Shown piece by piece: positions 43,292-57,300 of a stretch of 64,000 nucleotides of DNA (position 1 is the first letter of the stretch; every line of letters begins with the position of its first letter). Position numbers and translations under genes: made by a program. A model generated the notes under the pieces. The model was given only the letters and a program-made list of their open reading frames with translations, ran no database searches and was not told where the DNA came from. The stretch is from Bryoerythrophyllum caledonicum (lineage: Eukaryota > Streptophyta > Bryopsida > Pottiales > Pottiaceae): contig OZ020515.1 in the NCBI GenBank assembly GCA_963971425.1, positions 15,888,291 to 15,952,290 on the forward strand, read 5' to 3'.

Positions 43292-45475
43292 GCCCATGAC
43301 TCCACAAGGAATGGGAACCAGAACCCAATCCGAGTTGTTGCTCCCGAGACTTTCCAAGGTAATAAAACTACTCCTTACTTTTAGCTTTATGTCAAGTCTA
43401 AAATCCTGAAAATGTCACATGTTGTCAATATCCATGTCAAGCCATGCTCAAACAATCACAATACGTGTTTAGAAGGATTAAGGTACAAGCAAAAGAAAGT
43501 TGATTTCTCCATGAGAGTGTACAAGCAATTAAGCTGATTTCTTCATGAAAGTGCGAAGATAATTAAGGTAGAAGCAAAGCAAAACAAAGCTGATTTCTCC
43601 ATAAAAGTGTCACTAACTTAGGCCATTGGTATGATTGTAGGTGCTGGGACAAGGGGAAATTCGCACTCCTCCTTCATCAATCTGGCTGAGACACATAGAA
43701 CACAAGGTTAGTTTCAATGCATTAACAATGATGTGAAGAGCATTTTGAACTTTATTAGAAACTATATAACAAATTGTTTTCCTTCAATAATGCTTATGAT
43801 TCATTAGTCAAAATAAATAAAAAAACAAAACCATGACTACCATTCTTTGTGCAGCGCTAAATGAAGGACAAGGAAGGCAGCAACTACCACAAGCTGCCCA
43901 ACAAGTCCCACAAACACCACCTTCACAACATGTACAAGGCAAGGAAAAGCGAAAAGTTATGGAAGGAATTCCACTATCACCTCATGATGCGGCAACAACA
44001 CTTGGTGACAAATCGATTAATTTGGGTGGGCCTTCACGCCGCAGGAAAGAAAGAGACCCTAATTGGAGAAGGGAGGAAATATTTGCACTCGTTGAAGCGA
44101 AGCGCCAAGAACACTTGCAGGACATGGAAGTTGTCAATGCCAGAGATTTAATGAACACCGATGTTACTAAGTGGGGGCGTATCGCGCAGGTTGTGAATGC
44201 TTCCAAGACTACTGAAATCATGCGCGAAGGCCTCACATGTAAACACAAATGTCAATCTTTAGTATTAGACTATAAGAGAATTGCAGACTTCCATAACATG
44301 ACAGGGCGGAATGCTAGGAGTACTTCAATATTTCCTTTATAGAGCAAAGAGGTTATGTTCTCCCCAGATCATTCTTTCGCGATGTCTACCTCTCCATGCA
44401 TGAGTTTCTCGTGCGGCATTCTTTAATGAATCCCCCACACCAATGGGGCCTCCTTCGCCCAAATGACAATACCTTTGTTGCACATCATGGACAAGAGAGT
44501 GCATCCACCAACAACATCTGGGAAGCTAATCCTGTCGTTGTTGCAGGCTCGGAGGACAATCAATCCTATGACTCTTCTACGGCCGATGGATGTCCGCCCT
44601 TCTCTGATGTTGATACCCCTGATACTGCTGCACTGCCAGCGACGTACCTCTTCGGAGCATCATCTCCAGGTGTATCCCACTACAGGTCTAGCCAATGGCA
44701 GTGTGAACCAGCAAAGGAAGGACCTACATAACATGCTCACAACACCACTTCCACCGTTAATGTCCAACATACTGCAGCAACGACAACGCAACAAGGAGCC
44801 ACAACAACATGTGACTTAAACTCTAATGCTTCTGCAGGGATCCATGCTCATGGTAATCGTCCGAACACCAATCTAGGGACTAGCAACCGCCGTCCTCAGC
44901 AAGGAGGAACCTCATGCCTAAGGCGTGGAGCGAAGGCTGCTGCACACACCCAAGTTGCCCCGAGAGATTCAAATTTTGTCCAAGTGCTGAATGTCACACC
45001 AATCCAGCCAACGCAAGTGCAGATTCCAGGAACGGGTCTGGCTACATCTCCTCATGTTTTATCGTCACCTGGAACTTCACATTTCTATATGAAGAAAGTT
45101 AGTGGGAGCACGGGGTAGCAAAGAAAACCCATACGAGGGTACCAACTGATGGCAGATGTTATTGCAGAGACTGGACAAATGATGGTTCAAACCTTACAAG
45201 ACATGACGACTTCAAACAAAGAGATGGAAGAAAGACGAATGCAGATGCATGCAAAGATATATGAAGAACACATGGAGTACAAGAAGGAGGGCGACAGGCA
45301 AGCATTGGAGAACATGCGTATAACTTTACTTAACCAAGGGCTTCTCGTGCAAGCTATTGGAAGTCTTGTAGACGCCATCCGTGGATCTACTACACCATCT
45401 GCTTCTACACCAGCACCCACGCTGGTAGCAAACACTGCAACAAAACTTGACAGTAATGTTCTTCCAGCCAAATAG
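43292..45475 (+). pseudogene. Harbinger Myb/SANT-like DNA-binding gene, frameshifted
   Basis: Probable exons are 43,292-43,359, 43,642-43,705 and 43,856 onward. The core, at 44,050-44,340, is a trihelix/Myb-like domain: DPNWRREEIFALVEAKRQEH, TKWGRIAQVV, then CKHKCQSLVLDYKRIADF. Near 44,320 the frame shifts, and EYFNISFIEQRGYVLPRSFF continues in another frame. A C-terminal helical part (45,149-45,475) has NKEMEERRMQMHAKIYEEHM, then a LLVQAIGSLVDAI helix. The layout matches the second gene of PIF/Harbinger elements, which brings the transposase to DNA. It converges with the transposase fragment at 46.5-47.5 kb. Confidence 0.65.
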
Positions 45476-45479
45476 ATGC

Positions 45480-46508
45480 TCCGTAGATTCTTCCTCTTTG
45501 GAATGCACAACCAATTGTTGTAGACATGCATGACATTACAACAATTAGAGAGTTAGAAAATGAGCGTGCAAATGGATTTGACATTGTTCTTCTAAGGTAG
45601 TATTGCACTCAACAGTGACAAATGTAGTACTTGCTATTGTATAATTCAATCATTCCAAAGATATGAATTAAGAAGCAAACTCACTTTTGATAATCGCCAC
45701 TAGTCAGCCTTCTTCATATAAGCTACCAGCAGCCCGATCCCAAGTTCATCACAATCTTTATCAAGACATTACATCACAATGGATTGAAGATTCTTCAACT
45801 AACATTTTGATTTGAGAGGTCATTTCAAAATCTGATCTATACCATGCTCAAATACGACATCATTTATCTAGAATACATGTCCATTTCGCAACTTCTCAAG
45901 CATGTAGTAGGTGCAAGAATGATTTAGATTAAAAATGCCACATATCATTAGATCCGGCTAAATTACAAATACAAACTTTGTAACTACTGTATACATCAAT
46001 TCTTATACCTTGAATGTCACATAAAAAAAGAACTTCTTGTTGCAATCCAAACCTCTCTACCTTCCTAATTTGTAAGTTGCAGCTCCAGCGACTACACCTC
46101 CTGCAAAAAAATATTGAAGTCGGCTTAAAAAGGTAATAGTGATTTCAAGAGTGAATTTGAGAAAATATAACACCAATCATACTATTAATGATAACAATCA
46201 CAAGTAGAAAAGTTGACTACAAATATAAGGTCATACAACTGCAAGTTCTCAAGCTTAAATCACAACATATCCAAAAATCCAAAATCCAAAAAAACTAAAA
46301 ATAGAATGAAAACTAAGAAACCAATCATTACATATCAGACCACCTCTCTTTTGCCTTAAACCTTAAAAACACACCTAAACTAGGACATACAGAGCAACAT
46401 TCAATCATCAAATACTAGACAATATGTCCGCTAAAAACTTCAAATTCACACACTAAAACTAGAATTGAAAGACCATTATCCCCCACCATACACAAACACA
46501 CAATAACA
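45480..46508. other. Region between convergent Harbinger genes
   Basis: No gene. AT-rich; presumably 3' UTRs and internal noncoding DNA of the same Harbinger element. Confidence 0.4.
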
Positions 46509-47530
46509 TTACAATCCACATATACAATAGCATGAAACAGATGCAAGAATGAGTGACAAAAAACATAGCATGTTTTGTCGAAGTGGATGATGACACCTTG
46601 TTGCTAGATATTCACCTAAGCGTGCTCTTTTCTGATCACCACTCACATCCTCAGCAATTACAGGTGTAGAAGTAGAGGCGTTCATAACGAGGTCATCTTC
46701 GACTTTCGGGAGCATACCCTTCTTTTGCAGAACTTCAAGAAGGTAATCCACCTCTACAACGGATTGCTTCAACAATACATTGTGCAACAAAGCACAAGCC
46801 ATGGAAGCCATGGAAGCCATGGATAACCCTTGTCACCCAATAAATAGGGGCCGAATCCCTGTTGGGAATATGTGGCATCAAACAAATTTGATGTCCTAGC
46901 TTGCTGGTAAAGAGAAATTGCTTCTTCCAGTCAACTACTCCTTGGCATTGAATAGAGTACCCTCCACTTTTGAAGTAGTAGTAATCTTCAGGTGATTGAG
47001 AGGATTTTCTAATTTCAAAGTGCGTCCCATCTATTGCTCCAGAACTGCAGGCAAGCTATAGTATTGTTCGAAATCAGACATTTTATCAACCAATCCTTGA
47101 CCTGTAGGCCAAGAGATTGCATTTCAAAATTCTATGTTTATTGCATGCACAACATCACGCAACATTTTACAGACTGTACTCACTCCTACAGCAAAACTTT
47201 CGGAGCATTGGTTCAAACTGGCACCCTGCGTTTGCTTGTACAATATACAGCACACACGAACAACCACAGGAATTGCCCTTTGAAATCTAGTATTTTGTTT
47301 CTCTATATGAGAACTAAGTATAGCTGAAATATTTAAAATGTTACCTTTAGTTAGATGGAAATTTCTAATCCATCTAGTATCATCAAACTCATGCAGGACA
47401 AATTGAGAGAACCAAGTAGTGGACCTTGGCAAAATCCACTAGCGAGCATCTTCAGGAAGGAAAGCCTTTAAGTGACGCAATCGAAAATTGTGTAATATAG
47501 CTGACAGAACTGTATTCACATCACACAACA
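46509..47530 (-). pseudogene. PIF/Harbinger transposase, degenerate
   Basis: The minus strand, read in pieces, has HNFRLRHLKAFLPEDAR and WFSQFVLHEFDDTRWIRNFH (47,330-47,520). Then come SFAVGVSTVCKMLRDVVHAI, GTHFEIRKSSQSPEDYYYF, KSGGYSIQCQGVVDWKKQFL, a GDKGYPWLPW-like segment and ACALLHNVLLKQSVVEVDYL. These are the HTH, the first catalytic region (normally DGTHFEI...), the middle region and the conserved C-terminal ALLHN motif. Frameshifts and missing parts of the core disable it. It is the likely partner of the Myb-like gene at 43.3-45.5 kb. Confidence 0.7.
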
Positions 47531-50500
47531 TCCTATGGACCTTTGTTACACTAACACCTGTGATTCTATTATCTGATTGGATGGACTAAAGTTTCCGGAC
47601 AATGCATGCACCGATCATTCTAACATATTCATGGATTACATTCGGATCGACATAGTGCAACAAAAATACTCAGCCAACCAAATTGAGCCGCAATCAATGT
47701 ATGTATTCAAATTTTAATTAGATTTAAGAATTTTCCTAAAGCTATTAATATTTTGAAACCTAAATATAATACCATGGTATTTTTAATTTGTGGTAATAGT
47801 AAAAAATATGAGTTTTTAGAATCAATGGAAGAGGAAAAAATTTACAAACAGCTTCAAATAGAAGTAGAAGATAAGGAATTAAAATGGATCCAGACTTAAA
47901 TAGGAAGATGTGTGCAAGAAGGATCTAGATTCATGTGGGAAGGTATGGACAAAAGAAAGGCTAGAGAAGCATGGACTACTGGAGGTGTAAATCGTAAAAT
48001 CCACACTCTCAAAACATCTATGATTCACTTTTATTCCAATTTCATTCTCCCAAGATGGTCTAACGTCTAATGTTAAGTAGTTTTTTTCTAATTATGCATT
48101 AAAAGATGTCTTCTTATTAAATTACTTAAGATTTTGTATTTGTTTTAGGAAATTAAGTCTTTGTATATATCACTTTTAGCATTACACTCTTAAGACTGAA
48201 TTCCCAAGGATCTAAGTGCCTAGAAAGAGCATTGCTCTTTAATAGCTGTGCATGTGCTTGATTAGACTCCTAGACCTAGCCATCTTCCGCTAATATATTC
48301 TATCCATTGTATTCACTTCTTGATCCTTAATTAATCTTTTTAGAAATAACAAGTTTATTTCGTACAATAAACTTCATTTGTCACTGACGTCCAAAGTTTC
48401 ACGTGCTCATGTCCTCATCACAAATATTAGTCTCAAACAACAAACATGTTAGACCAAGTCTCTAAATAATTCTACTTTAAGTCCCGACTTAAGTCTAACC
48501 TATCCATTAGTCTATAACTCTCAAATGCAAAAAAGAGTTCCTTCACTCTTACACTTGCATGACTTAAGTTTTATAACTTAGACTTAAGTTTTATCATTTA
48601 TACTTAAGTATTTATCCACTGTATACTTAAGTTTTTTTATTTATATATGCATAAGACTCCCCTCTTATCACTCATTACTTAAGTTTCCACACTAAGACTT
48701 AAGTTCTTATCCATTACTTATGCATTCTTCTCCCTAATGCAATAAGTCACTTAATCACACATTAACTCACAAAGTCACATCAATTTATACATACTTATGA
48801 TTGACTTGTAAACAAAGACAAGGTCGCTTTGACCTAGTTAGGGTCTTTCCCTAACTTAATCTATGAAGAACAAATATGTAATGCATTTATGCATAGGACT
48901 TTTATCGACAAATAAGACCTAATGCATAGAATTTACATTCACAAAACACGATTTTTTATTTTATCAATGATGATATACTATTATTGTAATTATACATATG
49001 AACCAAGTCACACACAAGACTTCAACACATGCAAACTCAATAATATATTAATATATATTAACATATAAATACTCTTACAACATTAAGAGTCATCAACTAG
49101 CTTTTTCTCTTTAAGCTAGGGCTCACTCCAATCTTCCTTGTGGTACTGACAATGGCGATGGCAACAAAGTAGTTTTTTATGCTACCTATTTTCTAAAAGG
49201 TGCACCTCTTACTAAGAGGTTTTTCCCATTTCCAAACCAATAAGCTTCTTCTGGTTTAATTCCCACGCCTCTTCATGAAAAGGTGTATGCCTACCAGAGG
49301 GTGTCAATTAAACCATTTTTCATTATTCTTTCACTTTTAGATATGAATAGGTATTCTCTAATTAATTAGCTACTTAGTATAAAAATTACCACTAATTATT
49401 TTATTCTTAACATATCTACAATCCTTTTTACACCATAAAAATTGAAAACAACTATATTTAACATTTTGGCTATGTAGAAGGCTATTGTCTTTCTCTCCCT
49501 TCCTCCCTTGGTCAAACTCTTTTTCTTGGAGTACTTATTGGGGTTTGGTTTTCTAGGTGAGGCATTGTAAGTAAAAATTTAAATTTAAGAATGTGATTGC
49601 CTAAAAAAGATTTTGTTAAAATCTTGAATGCAAAAGATCCCTCAGCTAAAAGTTACAAAGGAAGTTGCAACCGGTTTTAGAAGGCTAAATAGAGACAATA
49701 TTTTGAATAAAGAATTTAGGATATGGGGAAAGATCAAAGAAGTGGTTTTTGGTTTTATATTTGGTGGTAGTATTTTATGTTATATAAATATTGTGTCTAC
49801 AAAAACTGGGGTTTTTATTCATTATAAGTTATGAGTAATAAATATAAGAATTGATTGAGGTTCAAAATAATGGTTATATAATTTGTGGAAGTGATTTTTG
49901 TTTCTATTATATGGATAGCCATGAAATTTGGTAGATAGTATTTTATAAGGCTAATAAAGCTTCAAGATATCCTGGTTACATTAGATCATTGAGAGATAAG
50001 TTATAAGAGAATTTGTGTTGGAGATTTTGAAGGCAAAGTTTGAAGGTGAATTTTTAATCTTTGAATATTGCAAAATAAGATTAGAGGAAGACAATCATGA
50101 AGGCAAAATTTGAAGGTGAATTTTTAATCTTTGAATATTGCAGAATAAGATTAGATGAACACATCTTTTATGTATGCTAAGGCAATACTAAAAATAAGTC
50201 TTGCATATAATTAATTAAATGCAAAAAATAAATTAAGAGTATTGTGAAGCAAAGAAATTTCAACTTGACAACGCTCCTATTAATTAACGCAATATGGTTA
50301 AATCACTACCATGTTTGGCAAAAATAAATTAGACTAATTTTTACAAATCCTAGCAATGTAAGTGTTCATCTGAATTTTTAGCAATTACAAACACAATGAT
50401 ATTGCAAAATAAATATGTGTGAAATTCATTGAGGCAAAATTGAGATTTATGTTTATTTGCCCTCAATGAATTTTATAAATATGGATTAACTATAACCTTT

Positions 50501-52400
50501 AGGTGGAGAAAAAATGACCCCCTGAAATATTTTTGAAGCATAGGAATTGCATAATTAAAGGATAGGCTATGTAAATCTAGTGTATGTTCTATAGAAGAAG
50601 GATGGATGCAAGTAATATTCTTAGATAATATTCTAAGAATGGATGCAAGTAAATTCTGTAAAAACATAAAACAAGGTGAGGTTGTAGAAAAATCACATAA
50701 AAGTATTTGTAAGGAATTGCTTGTAAACAAAACGCAACATGAAGAATATGGAATTCTGAAGTGATTCTTTTCAAGAGGACAAATTGACTATTTGTCACAA
50801 GATTATTGGATTTCATTGAAGTGAAAAAGTACCGGCATACATTAAAAATTTATGCATTACATAATTAACTTTACAAAAAGTAGACCTTCAACATTTGAAT
50901 GAATTTAATAGAATTAAACAGCGATCAAATAAAAAGTATATAATAGAATTAATTAAAAATACAAGTAATTTTATTTTATCAATGAACAAAAAATGTATGG
51001 TAAAATAATAATAACATCATGGATTCCTAATTATTTGTTGTGATATAAATTCTTTATATATATTGAATTGCTTTACTTTGTGGCTTTGAAATATAATTTT
51101 CAAATGATATGAAGTATATCATGGTGTATCTATAATAAATTCTACTCTAAAAAATTGTGTTGAATATGAACTTCCTAGAGAACATTCATTTTATACAAGT
51201 TTAGGCTTGTGACTGCATAATACTTAAACTTCTGATCAAAAGTAAACTTGCACCAGTTTGGCACGGGCCATCTACACCAAAGTGGAAGTGATGGCGGAAG
51301 GATATAAGTGCACTTAGGTATTCCACTTTAATGTCACAATTTTAAAGTTTTGAAACAATTTATTTTGAGAGTACACAAAACATAAGATTAACATGCATGA
51401 ATTTGGTGAAACAGTTGCCATTACTAATGGATTCTAGGGTCGAAGGGCAATTTTCCATTTGTAATTGATGATTATTTTTATTCACTAAAATCATTAAAAA
51501 TGGGAATTTCGATAAAAATTTGAAAATAAGTGTTTTTACACTTTTGTTTGTTGATAGAGGAAGCTTTCTCTTAAGTTTAGTGTTCCTAAAAAAAATCTTG
51601 TAGAAGGGATTTAATAACAAAAAAATTAAGGCCACATGTAAAATTAAGTTGATTTTTTCCACCAACCAACCAAAATATATTCTTTAGTTTTAAATTGAAT
51701 TTTTTGTTTTTGCCTACAACTGTGTAACCTTAGCATACTATGTCTCGGAAGCCTGATGTGGCCGATCTCGTTGCCCAAGATGTTCACTACCTAGTGTTGA
51801 CATCGTCAGAGTTGTCCGGCTCTTTGATGAGGCACACCATCTTTTAATCGAAAATGATGGAATAGCCGTATTTATACTAGTGCAGACCTTCGACAATCAC
51901 CTTCATAAATTATTGTATTGGTGTAATATTACGTGTACTAAACTTTTCACAAACCAAGTAAAAAAGCAAAGCATAAATCTTTTGGATCAAGGTGTAGCAT
52001 GCCAAGTTAATATGTTATAATTGCTATGTTGTCTAGCCGCTACGTCCAATTGTGCCCAAGAATTTTTGAGTGACACTTTTAGATAATAATACATTCAAAT
52101 CCTTCATGAACGTAGGAAAAAGACTCTCCAAATAAGGTGCCAATAAATCACCAGTTAGATTATTCTTTATTATTTCAATCTCTTGCCCTCTTGCTATTTC
52201 TTTCTTTGAATTTTCACCTACACCATGTGAGTACATTTCACAAAAAAAATATTAAATATAAAATAATACATTTTATACAATGTTTTAATATTTGAAAGTA
52301 ATAATAGTTATCTTTTTATTATTTGTCACAAGCTTAAGTATTACATAGCCACAAGCCTCAATATACATAAGTATATTTTTTAGGAAGTTTAAATTCCACA
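47531..52400. other. 4.9 kb of AT-rich DNA without recognisable genes
   Basis: No protein family is seen on either strand. Features: a cluster of cttaagt words at 48,480-48,720 (more than ten, in actttaagNctNN contexts), and a direct 74-base duplication at about 50,027-50,153. The remaining DNA is A/T-rich with short frames. It may be an old decayed transposon. Confidence 0.45.
50027..50153. repeat. Tandem duplication of ~74 bp
   Basis: gaaggcaaaNtttgaaggtgaatttttaatctttgaatattgcaNaataagattaga occurs twice in direct orientation, at 50,027 and 50,099, with two mismatches. It is therefore a recent event. Confidence 0.85.
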
Positions 52401-52408
52401 CAAAAGAA

Positions 52409-52585
52409 TTCATATTTTATTTTATAAATTCATATTTTATTTTATATATTCATATTTTATTTCATATATTCATATTTTATTTCATATATCCATATTTTAT
52501 TTCATATATTCATATTTTATTTTATATATTCATATTTTATTTTATATATTCATATTTTATTTTATATTTTCATATTTTATTTCAT
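52409..52585. repeat. 20-bp AT-rich satellite, about nine copies
   Basis: The unit is ttcatattttattt(c/t)atata. Copies are nearly identical, with alternation of C and T at one position and one copy starting tcc. The tract is about 97 percent A+T. There are no unique spacers, so it is not a CRISPR array. Confidence 0.9.
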
Positions 52586-52589
52586 AATA

Positions 52590-53240
52590 TACACGGCGCT
52601 AGGGGCCTTTATATTCATATTTGATTTCTTCTTGCCTTTTCCCTTGATGTTTGTGTTGAGCACCTTATTTTTCAAAAAAATGTGATACTTGTCTACATTC
52701 TTTTCACAAACAAACATTTATTCTCCCATCTTTGCAACAATCCACATTTAGTTTTTTATTCTAGTTTCCATAGTTTGCGTGCATGTGCATGTTTATTTGC
52801 AACTAAGATACAAGCCAAGGGGCGAACGTCCTAGGAACTGCATTGGAGCAAATGTCCATGTATTGGTCGTATTCGGTGACTTGGTCACCACCCATGATAA
52901 TTGGCCATGAGCGCCACAATCTTGTTCTTTAATAGATGTGCATCATCTAGTATGATGCAGAGCTAGTACACCTGCCGCAAAGGCGCAAACACGTCCACTT
53001 TTGTAGACATCATGTGGCTCAGCATCAAAACAATGTCAAAATCCTTCAGGTCTGAGTCTCCAGCACCACAAAAGACATGTACATTCAAGGCCCTTGGCGC
53101 CGTATGCCCCTCCAGCTGGAAAGGCCAATTTGACAACACCGATTGGGTCATGTAGACAATCAATTTTGCTTTCTCTCTTCCTCTCCACTCAAAAGGAAAG
53201 GAAACATCCTCACAAGTGCACTCCTCCACATTGATTTCAT
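52590..53240. other. Intergenic, no gene recognised
   Basis: A minus-strand frame at 52,963-53,229 (88 codons, Cys/Glu-rich start) shows no family match. Nothing else is supported. Confidence 0.35.
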
Positions 53241-53245
53241 GATAT

Positions 53246-53891
53246 GTCGGTTGTTTCTAAGGCAATTAGTGTAGGAAAGCACTTAGAAAAGTGTTTACCC
53301 TTGAGAGGGGAGAGTAATTCTATTACACTAGCCGAGCCTTTTTTTTACGGGCAATAAATAGCCAAAAAGCAAGAGTAAAAGATGGGCTGCGAAAAGTACT
53401 AAAGAAAAGACCCAGCAGATCAATAGTCTTTTCGCCATGTGGCAGTCTGTGTCACCTGTAAACTTGCCATGATGCAACAAAGTAATCATGTGGCAGTCTG
53501 TCAAATCGCCACCTTCATCATGAGAACTGCCAAGTTCCAAAATCGGAATAGCTAGTTAACTGCTTCACAGATTTGGCAGATGCCAGATCACGAAACACAG
53601 GTTTTAGGGTGGCGCCAAGCGCACGCAGTTGAACGTTGTGTGGCGCTAAGCGCGCGCAGTCCTTAGGTTGTACATCGCCCACTTCAGCGTGGTGGGGAGA
53701 GTGGGGTGTCGCCGCTCCATTATGCATCTGATATTGTATCGCTTTAGATTTTGTGTGTACTCGCCAGATCAGTTTGTTGTTTGTTGTGGTTACTGCTGTA
53801 TCTTGTTTGATCGCCTTGTCTTGGCCACTCTCTCCTCTTTTACGCTTGTGCAGTAGTGGGCCATTTACGCATTGTTGAAGCGAACCCTACA
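53246..53891 (+). mobile_element. Possible LTR followed by primer-binding site
   Basis: The region begins tgtcggttgtttctaagg and ends ccctaca. Two bases later comes tggcgctgtctgtgg (53,894-53,908), which starts with the TGG expected opposite a tRNA CCA end and resembles primer-binding sites of plant Ty3/gypsy elements. No gag-pol follows; a hAT transposase lies next instead. No second LTR is visible, so the 5' boundary and identity are guesses. Confidence 0.3.
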
Positions 53892-54061
53892 AATGGCGCT
53901 GTCTGTGGTCACCAAATCACACAGTTCTGCTTGCTTCCAGTCCTTAGGATTTCGTGATTATCCCGCGATTTGTTGGCGTTGTTTCCTCTCGGATCTGAGA
54001 AGTGAACCTGAAGTGTTTGGACCTTCGACAGCTTCATTTGAAGCGACGCGCATGCCTCTCG

Positions 54062-54178
54062 CGTTCGGATTTCTGGTTACTGCCTCTCTCGTTCGAGTTT
54101 CTGGTTACGGCCTCTCTCGTTCGAGTTTCTGGTTACTGCCTCTCTCGTTCGAGTTTCTGGTTACTGCCTCTCACGATT
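54062..54178. repeat. 28-bp tandem repeat, four copies
   Basis: ctctctcgttcgagtttctggttac(t/g)gc recurs at exact 28-base steps: ctggttac at 54,073, 54,101, 54,129 and 54,157. The first copy differs slightly (gcgttcggat). It lies in the 5' flank of the hAT transposase gene. Confidence 0.9.
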
Positions 54179-54330
54179 TGCTTTCCAATACTACCAGCTT
54201 CCTTGCTCATTTCTGTTTGCATTCCAATACAAGCTTCCTTGCTCGTTTTTGTTTGATTCGTTATAACTTAGGATTTTTGGTTTTAACCAGCTTTTGAGGT
54301 GTTGTCTTAACCTAAGATAGGTCGTGCAAG

Positions 54331-57300
54331 ATGGGCGGTCCGAAACTCTCTACAGTGCAGCGACTGAGGACGACGACCGTACTTGAGTCCTACTTCTGCA
54401 GCAGCAGAAATTCAGAGGATGGATTGGCGATTGAGCTGCCTCAACGTCCTCTTAAGCGAGCAAGACCGACGTGCGAGAGTTTGAGTGGCACGGGCGGCTC
54501 GGAGTCATCGCAGATGGGGGAGTCACGCACAAGATGTCGTGCCAACCCCGCAGTGAAGCTGATCTGCCCCGACGGGCTTGAAATTCTGCCGGAGATCTCA
54601 GCTTCGGAAGATGAAGACGTGGTGGAGGTCATAGACGTCAAACAGGCAGAAGCTGACGCCAAGAAATTAAAGAAGTTGGAGCAGAAGAGTTATGACGTCT
54701 CGCGAAAGTGCCAAGATTTGTGGGCAGTTCAACACCCGTGGGCGGAGATGATCCGCGGGGTGTCATCGACCACTGTCGATAGAGTGAAGTGCAAGATCTG
54801 CTCAGCCGTGAAAGGAAGTCCCGTTACAATGGGTGCCAAGATCGACACGCTTGATAAGCATGTTGGTAGCGGGTCGCTGATCGAGATCTCCCTCTTTTGG
54901 GAAAGAAGAAAGGCGAGGTCTTCTTTGGGAAGGGCTGTCGGCATGCCACCAACGCGCGGCAGTACAGGGCCCAGATCTTGAATCGCCCAACTGTGGCAGA
55001 GCAAGTTCATGTGGAGCTCCGAGGAGAGAAGGCTCGCAAATTGCAACAATTTGCAACCATCTTTCATTTACTCCAAACTGGCTGCCCAATGCTTGAGTAT
55101 GAAAGTATGCGCGATTTGTTTTCGTTTTTGAAGATGCCACATTTGAGTAAGAAGCACTGGAGCGACTCAGCTGGCTGGACGATGGCAGAATATGTGCACA
55201 TGGAGATAACTTTGAAAACTAAGGAGCACATGAGGAGTTGCAACTATTTCGCGATCACATGTGACGAAGTTACTACAGTTGATAATGTTTCCTGGATTTC
55301 GATTCATTCTTATATCGTGCATGATTTTGCTAGGATCCCCATGTTGCTGTGTTTGGAGCGGATCACAGAAGGTGCAACGGCGCCGAAGTTGGCCATGGCT
55401 ATTATGGACGCGATCAAGGGAAAGGGTGGCATAATGGTGGCAGATATGAGTGCGAAATGGATCTCCTTTGGTGCGGACGGGGCTGCAGTTTTTCAGGTTT
55501 GTCATGGCGTTGAAGGCCTTTAGATTTTTTCATTTATGTTGTTGCCCTGTTTCGTTCCCTGCTACCTGGTAGACGGCCTTTAGATTTTTGTCCCCTTCAT
55601 GTTGTTGCCCTGTTTTGTTTGTTGCTGGCGTTGAAGGCCTTTAGATTTTTGTCCCTTTCATGTTGTTGCCCTGTTTTGTTTGCTGCTGTTATAATGTTGT
55701 TTACGTTCGGATTCTATTGGTGTGCATTTTGCATTGTGCAAGGATCTAGAGGAGGTGTTACTAAACTTCTGCAAGAGAGAGTGGTGCTTCACATGGAGGG
55801 AGTTCATTGTGTGAATCATAGGACGAATTTGGCCGTGAAGACATTGTCCCACTTGCCTGTTATATCAAAAATTGAGACTCTACTACAATCTCTGCACACG
55901 TACTTCTCTGCGTCACCAAAGCGCCACTTGGAGTTCACCAAACTAGCTGAGCTGATGATGACGAAGGGCTTGAAGCTGGTGTCGCAAGTAAGTTGGTTCT
56001 TGCTGGCCAGCGCCTTTCCTTGATAATTGTTTTGTTTTGCTTTGAGCTGTAACAATTCATGTGGAATTCTCGATGGAGCTAGTTCTTTAGAAACTCTCAC
56101 CATCTGCCATTCTGTGGTTCGTAGGTGCGGACGAGATGGCTAAGTATGATGTCCCCACTCAGAAGGGTAATGGGGGAATACAAGACACTTTTGGCGAAGA
56201 TGGCGGAGGATAGGCTTGAGAAGGAATCAAAGCCAAGTGCAAGAGAGGCAGCACGAAAGAACTTCGAGCTCTTGTCTGACATCTCCGTTCCCTGTGCTCT
56301 CACATGTTTTTTGCCACTGCTGGAAACGGTCCATGACCTCATCAAGTTCTTTCAACAGAGAGACATTTTTGTTTGCGATTATATAGCAGCCATAAAAGTG
56401 TGTCAAGCTCGTTTGTATGAGCTATACATTGATCCGAATACCTCCTTTACTTCTGATGCCTTCCGTGAGTTTTCTGATTTTGTAAGTGGGCGCCACTATA
56501 GTATGTCGTGGGTATGGGCTACTTCCAGATTAGATCTCAACTGCGCGGAGGTGGAGCACATGAAGTTTACATGTGGAGAGCTTACCTTTGATGCTGTCAC
56601 TGGAAACGAATATGGAGTGGCTGAGCTAGTGACGCGTGAAAGCTTCGCAGACATCATGTCGTGCGTTAAGTCTCTCTGCACAGGTTCGATATTTGAGCTA
56701 CTGATATTGCTTTGATTTAGCTCTGGTTTTGACTTCTAACAATTCTGTGGCAATACTATGTTTCAGACGCAACAGATAAGCTCAACAAAGAGTTGTCCAT
56801 CAGATTTCCTGCTTCGAACATAATGGATTCTCTAGGTGTTGTCTACCTGCAGTATTGGTTGCAGCCGAATGCGGATGCCCTATTCGATCGGCACTTCTCA
56901 GTGATCAAGGAACACTTTTGTTGACCTAGGCTAACTGGAGAAGTTTTGAATCCTGCGTTGCTAAGTGAAGAGAAGTTGAACCACCAATGCAGCGTCTGGA
57001 AGTCCACTATGAAGGCTAATGCGGCTAAAGCTTTGGAAAAACCATTTGTGGTGAACCCACTGACGCGACTGTGGAGGAGCATAGCCACCTCTGCGTGGCT
57101 GAGATCAGTAATGTCCGAATGGATAAAAGTGGCAGAAATAGCTGCTATTCAGGTTCTGGGATCGGTCGAAGGTGAACGCATCTTCTCATCAGTTGCCTTC
57201 TCAAAAGGCAAACTCAGAAATCGTCTTGATGAACATTTAGAATGTGCGGTCGGGGTGTACTCGTAGAGGTACTACACGCTGGACAATTTTCCTTTTGAAA

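Noticed and set aside
52409-52585. CRISPR-like repeat array
   Set aside because: It is a simple 20-bp AT satellite without unique spacers, in a eukaryotic genome.
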